Source of the DNA: Anisakis pegreffii
Taxonomy: Eukaryota; Nematoda; Chromadorea; Rhabditida; Anisakidae
Direction of reading: 5' to 3'
Assembly: GCA_035041965.1 (NCBI GenBank)
Contig: JAPYMA010000263.1
Coordinates: 165,586-229,585, forward strand
Length of the DNA stretch: 64,000 bases
The translations under genes were made by a program, and so were the position numbers. The first letter of the stretch is position 1. The number at the start of each line of letters is the position of its first letter. A model generated the notes under the pieces. The model saw nothing but the letters and a program-made list of their open reading frames with translations, ran no database searches and was not told the origin of the DNA. Below, piece by piece: positions 59,394 to 64,000 of the stretch.

Positions 59394-61142
59394 ATGCCGA
59401 ACAATGCAAGACTGATGACTCTTGTGTTCGTTTTTGCATTTTCGCTCAGGATGCTCAATGCCGAGAATCTCATCAGTCGACGTGTGAAGAATATTTCAAC
59501 ACGAATCCTTCTCCATCGTTACATTCTCAAATTATTCCAGGTTCACGAGTCATTAAATTTGTATCACAAAAAATACAGACAGCACCAATACATTGCAATC
59601 ACATTCAGAAACCGTAAGAATTGATCGTAATCAGCGCGGTCACAACTACAGTGACGTGAAAAAAAGTCATCTTCAGTCGTCTCCGCTAGATGCAATTTTT
59701 GATCAGAGAAGAACACATGCAAGAAGGTTGCAGAAAAGTTATTGCCGCGCATTGACTCGGTGGAAAGTTGAATGTGCAAAAACATTTTGAATAGAATAAT
59801 GCGGAGAATCGATAGCGAAAAGTGGTGTGTTATGAATCTGATGGAGATAGATGTGCGATGTATGCTTTTGGTAGACTGGTGTTGAGTATCATTTGACTTG
59901 TATAATCTTGACCAATTAATGTCCACGACGCACTTTTGGTCATAGTGAACAACTGCTTCTATGGTGAAAAATTTTTTCGAATGATTTTTCCACTTGGATG
60001 TGAAAAACGTTCATCAGTCACAGAAAGCTTTTGCTCAAATTGGTGAGTTTTCTGATGAAACAGAGTTGAGGTAGTGATATTTTGAATGGCATAAATAATC
60101 TAGGGCATTGGATTAATGAAATGAATCGTAAATTAGCATTCAAGCTGACTGATGATAATCTATGAGTATAATGATCAAAATATCACCTAATGAGATCACC
60201 AATAAGTTTGTTTGCAGGAAATTGATTTGGATCATGACGGATCATTAAGTGCAAGTGAGTGCTACGCTCTCCTAGCAGTACTCAAGCAATGTTCTGCCGG
60301 TCAATTGCGCAACTTCTTCTGTCGATCAGATGCAGACTCCAGTGGTACACTCGGAAGAGCAGGTAGTGTTTAGTGCTTCATCGCTTTCGAAAAAAAACGT
60401 CACCTAGATCATGCTGATCAAAGTGATGACGTTGACAAATTGGACAGCCTAGAACGTTGATGTTGATTCGTCTCCGAACTCGAAACTCACCAATGAGAAT
60501 GTGAACGAAATCGGATGTTCAGTTGAGATGTAAGCAGTAAGTTCGAGGGTTCAGTTGAGAGGCATCTGATGCTCACATTCAACGAACGAGTTCACACACC
60601 ATTCACGTAAACTATGAATACAGAGTAAATAGCGAACATTTTGAACGATGCGTAAAAATGCATCATGAGATGAATTGAGACGAATTTTGGTGTGAGTCGC
60701 TTGATAAATAACCAAATGCAAGTTGATAGTCCAGTTAAGTTCGAAATTTCCGTTATCTGATGAGTGGAAGAATAAGGAAAGAACGACTTCAAAATGTTGT
60801 ATGAAGTGATATGATCCAATGGTAACTGAGATCAAAAGGATGTAAAAAATTGAATGGCTATGTGAAAGCGAATTTTCAGAATTCGAGGAATTCCTCAAAC
60901 GACTCTCACCATCATTATTTGATGCGACTAAGAATGAAAGAAACGATGATTTGGAATATTTTCATCAGCAAGTTTTGTCAATGACACCGCAAACTGAATA
61001 TGACGAGGTGAAAAATGTCTCTCACTTAAATTTATCGTCCCATCAACGTTCCATAAATGGCACTTCCGAGGCCTATCCTACTCGTATTCCACACAATGCT
61101 ACTCTATCCCAGTTGGTAGGAAATCCTCAATACCATTGTTGA
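59394..61142 (+). CDS. Secreted EF-hand calcium-binding protein, three exons
   Basis: Exons 59394-59540 (donor GTTCAC), 60218-60362 (acceptor TTTGCAG, donor GTAGTG) and 60880-61142 (acceptor TTTTCAG, TGA) join in phase and give about 184 residues. The N-terminus MTLVFVFAFSLRMLNA (internal ATG 59415; first ATG 59394) looks like a signal peptide. Two canonical EF-hands follow. The helix LLHRYILKLFQ leads into the loop DLDHDGSLSASE. The second loop, DADSSGTLGRAE, is followed by FEEFLKRL. All 1-3-5-7-9-12 ligand positions are filled, so calcium binding is expected. The splice between exons 1 and 2 falls exactly at the start of the first loop, which supports the model. The ~80-residue C-terminal tail has several N-x-S/T sites and no known domain. 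I do not recognise a named family; secreted two-EF-hand proteins of nematodes are largely uncharacterised. Confidence 0.7.
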
Positions 61143-62054
61143 CATGTAATTCATGAGAATGTATCACATCTTAAGAGATCTGCGCATGGTTCAGCTTGAA
61201 TTTTTTGAATCTGATTCACAATTCTTGAATGCAACGCTTTGGTCATCTGATCGAATTGTGCTCATCTGAACCCCGATTTGAAAACATTTCAATTTATCTT
61301 GCAAAGAGCTCCCAATCACACAATTGGTCGAAATCACGTCACTGGCATAATGAACAAAATCTATGCGACTCTGCATGACATTCATGAATGCGTGTATGTC
61401 TCTTCTCTTGCCCATCGTGCTGTTGTGACATTTCTAAAGTTTCTTAAAGAAGTTCCAATGATCAGTCATTCTGCAGATTATTTCGTCAGCCACCAACTCG
61501 AAAAGAGTTTCATTCATTGTTTTGCCTTCTTCGGAGCATTGATATTGAATGGTATTCCTGCATGCCCCATGCATTTTCCTGGATCAAACAGCCAATTTTC
61601 GCACAACGACTATGCGCATTCAACTTAAAATTCAAAAGCATCACATTACTCATATTTCATTGAACCAGCAAATTGTTGTCAAGAATTATTAAGTTGTCGT
61701 TATTTTCGAGATTTGTTTCGCCCATTCACCATCAAACCATTTGTAACCCTTCCATGGAAACAACACAAGCGAATACGGGATGACAGCGGTTCATCCTCGA
61801 AAGAATCTTGTTCAAAGAACCTTGTTCAAAAATTGTTGTGCCAAGAAATTCTAATTTTCTTCCCACTTCTAAAGTAATCGTTTCAATAACGCAATGAAAT
61901 TTCAACCGCCAGAAATCGGAGCTTTGGTGTTTTTTTTGACAATGAGTCTTTGGTCCGATATTTTCACATTGATTGTCCGTTTCGAAACACACTGCTGCAC
62001 CATTTCCAGCCCTGACCGACGGAAGAATCAGCGGGAACAGAAGCGATAGAATGT

Positions 62055-62796
62055 ATGAGCACAAAAATTATTATCAGTGGTTCATTGACGGCATATGTTC
62101 AGGAGGAGGAATCGAACGGTTTTGAAATGATTGAGCACAGACCACATCCAAATGATATTCCGATACGAAGCGAAGAAGATGCTCGACGAGTGCTGAATAA
62201 GCACGCGAGGAATGTATCAATCCTTGTTCAAGCTGACTTAGACTCAAATCAACTCGCTAATTTTACCGAAACATTGAGGCTTGTCAGCACTTATCAAAAG
62301 GTTTATTCTCTCTCCTCCAATAAGCTTTTCACTGCTTTGCTCTGGATGCTTTCATCGTTTACAGTGCAAAATGTTAGCATCAGGTCATCTACAAGAACAC
62401 AAACGAATAAGATCCTATGAGAACTGGTGATATTTCATTTCGAATACTGCTGAATATGTTGCTGTTGGAAGTTGAATTTCAGTTCAAACGCACAGTCATC
62501 AACTAGCATGAGCCTCACCTTCATTGTCAGCTTAAAGTTCCGCTTAATTCTGAGCTGAAACTAATCTAAAGTTGCCAATCGTCACTACTTTAAAAATTGA
62601 CATTTGTTTTCAGGTTCGGAACGCGTTGAACTTTCTTAAGATTTTCCTCGAAGGCAAATTAGATGAGAATTCCAGACTTGACGCGGATGGTGAGAATTTT
62701 GAATATTTTTCATTTGTTTGAATTCGTTTTGGTGAAACCACTCCAGCACCTAACACAGAAACTTTTGCTCGAATGGCATTGAGGACAGAGCAGTGA
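62055..62796 (+). CDS. Unknown small protein, three to four exons
   Basis: Exons 62055-62300 (donor GTTTAT), 62614-62689 (acceptor TTTTCAG, donor GTGAGA) and 62747-62796 (acceptor CTCCAG, TGA) join in phase and give 123 residues. Visible: MSTKIIISGSLTAYVQEEES, HRPHPNDIPIRSEEDARRVL, VSILVQADLDSNQLANFTET, LRLVSTYQK then VRNALNFLKIFLEGKL. The middle is predicted largely helical. An alternative 5' structure is attractive: an open frame at 61669-61873 (CCQELLSCRYFRDLFRPFTI ... LPWKQHKRIRDDSGSSSKES) with acceptor ACCAG and donor GTAATC joins in phase to an acceptor at 62078. In that case the true start lies further upstream. No family was recognised. Confidence 0.5.
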
Positions 62797-62799
62797 GTT

Positions 62800-63405
62800 C
62801 TAGGAAACACATTTCCGATTGTGCGGAAATTTTAGAATTACGACTGTCGAAAAACTGCTTAAGTATGAATAGAAAGCAATTAATGAAAGAAGAGCATGCC
62901 CATCGAATCATCAAGAGTTTTTGTTTCTGTCATCAACTTTATCAGCAATGAATCGAAGTAAGCAATAATGGGATGGACTGATGACACGTTCAACAATTCA
63001 TTCGTTTGTCAAGAAACTTATTAGTTTGGATGCTGAAAACATTCACTCGTCGGAGATTTTCTTTCGCTGTAATAATGGAATTCAATCAGGAGGAAGAAAT
63101 AATATAAGTGAACATAATTGAATTAATTAAAAATTCGAAATCCGAATTGTTCAAGAAACCTAAAAACATAATTAATTAAAGTTAATAGAAACACAATTAG
63201 TTAAAAACACCATTCATTCGGAAATCCGAGTTGATTCTTTCTTCTGAAGTAACTCGTTTTTTAATGCTCTGTGCAACCACAATATTGACATGCTGAATGG
63301 TCGTGATAACGATGAGCGATTGAATTCAAGTAAGAAGAAGTCGTAACAGTAAAGATTCCTGTGGCAAATAAATAGCAGATACAATCCTGACCACAATTCT
63401 GACTC
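62800..63405. other. Intergenic, nothing recognised
   Basis: This is AT-rich sequence with 'aattaattaaa' runs around 63100-63200. No gene or defined repeat was recognised. Confidence 0.5.
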
Positions 63406-63413
63406 GTCTGAAG

Positions 63414-63690
63414 TCGTGTTGGGTCGGTGATCACCGAAAATCGGTCGGTGATCACTGACGGTTTTGCAGTAATCCCCGACCGACGGTGAATACCGAGTTG
63501 CGGTCATTACCGACCGTAACCGACAAGGCTCGCTCGGTCGGTGACCTTGGCAAATCGCCCCGCGGTTACAACCGAACCGCAACCGACCGACGTTCAAAAT
63601 TATGCAGTCGGTGAATACCGAGTTGCGGTAATCACCGACAGGGCTCTCGGTCGGTGATTACCGAGAGAAATCTTGCGATTCCCAACACTA
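63414..63690. mobile_element. 277-bp non-autonomous hAT element with perfect 8-bp TSD
   Basis: GTCTGAAG occurs exactly before (63406-63413) and after (63691-63698). The ends are TCGTGTTGGG and CCCAACACTA, the latter being the reverse complement of TAGTGTTGGG, a standard hAT terminus. The interior is GC-rich and full of the motif CGGTCGGTGATCACCGA and its reverse complement, so the whole element is imperfectly palindromic. It is the cleanest mobile element in the window. Confidence 0.9.
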
Positions 63691-64000
63691 GTCTGAAGCA
63701 ATCTCAGGAAATGACTCAGTGATCTCACAACATTTGCATAAGTCATCATTCCTCTTTCATCAGTGGAATCTGTTGATCGAGCGAAGCGTTTCTCTTATCT
63801 AAACCCAGGATGTTTTGTGCAAATATGACCGTTGAGTCGAATGTTATAGTGGTATTGTGGTACTAAGATGCATAAGTAATGGTGACGACAAGAAGAACAA
63901 TACAGTCAGTAATTTAGGATTATGTTCGTTGATCGAGAGAATTGTGGAGCGATGTGCTGAAATAACGAATCGAGTGAATTCTTCATGCGAATCGCTGAAA

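Noticed and set aside
61278..61628. 116-codon plus-strand ORF after the EF-hand gene
   Set aside because: There is no ATG at its start, no acceptor or donor that joins neighbouring exons in phase, and no recognisable domain.
61732..62064. Minus-strand ORF with signal-peptide-like start (MCSYILSLLFPLILPS)
   Set aside because: It overlaps the plus-strand exon frames at 61669-61873 and 62055, which have matching splice sites. Kept as an alternative to test, not as a feature.
1..64000. CRISPR arrays, bacterial operons, prophage
   Set aside because: No regular direct-repeat/spacer arrays or prokaryotic gene organisation were seen. The split genes with GT-AG introns show eukaryotic nuclear DNA, and the regular short repeats are parts of palindromic transposons.

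Overview
This is a eukaryotic nuclear window, most likely from a chromadorean nematode. It is AT-rich and gene-poor. Genes are split by GT-AG introns, and several gene types are ones that nematodes have or have expanded: a TTBK/CK1-type kinase, a fukutin/LicD-like protein and a Gi/o-class G-alpha. No bacterial, viral or CRISPR features were seen. The species cannot be fixed from the sequence alone.

Layout. 1-3620 is mostly repeat sequence: a diverged ~420-bp direct duplication, a LINE reverse-transcriptase remnant and a perfect 36-bp hairpin. A fukutin/LicD-like gene runs on the minus strand (3623-~5291). A tRNA-like SINE fragment (~5.9 kb) and a second LINE remnant (6.6-7.3 kb) follow, then an unrecognised minus-strand gene fragment (7872-8450). 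A TTBK-like kinase lies on the plus strand (9465-11922), and a small secreted Gly/Tyr-rich protein at 14468-14921. A complete eight-exon G-alpha gene is on the minus strand (15964-21355). 21.4-32.6 kb is intergenic apart from palindromic elements and one exon-like ORF. COP9 signalosome subunit 1 is on the minus strand (32644-36984), just downstream of the 3' end of another minus-strand gene of unknown function (37162-~37902). A possible small secreted peptide lies at 39366. An SLC35B4-like nucleotide-sugar transporter lies on the plus strand (42528-45586). 45.6-59.3 kb holds mobile-element copies and one weak gene candidate. A secreted two-EF-hand protein (59394-61142) and an unknown small protein (62055-62796) close the window.

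Mobile DNA. The clearest pattern is a set of non-autonomous, hAT-like elements, several with 8-bp target-site duplications. One family has four copies built as a head-to-head array of a degenerate ~16-bp unit, so each copy is a large imperfect palindrome. Others are a 1304-bp element with perfect TAGGGTTTGCA ends, a 277-bp element ending TAGTGTTGGG, an old CAGTAGTTCTCAACC-ended element, and a 199-bp element just upstream of the transporter's first visible exon.

The genes are ordinary, unrelated cellular genes (signalling, proteasome regulation, glycosylation, secretion). Nothing suggests an operon or a joint pathway. Exon models were built by hand from splice sites, frame continuity and remembered family sequences. 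They are strongest for G-alpha, the kinase, CSN1, SLC35B4, the fukutin-like gene and the EF-hand gene.
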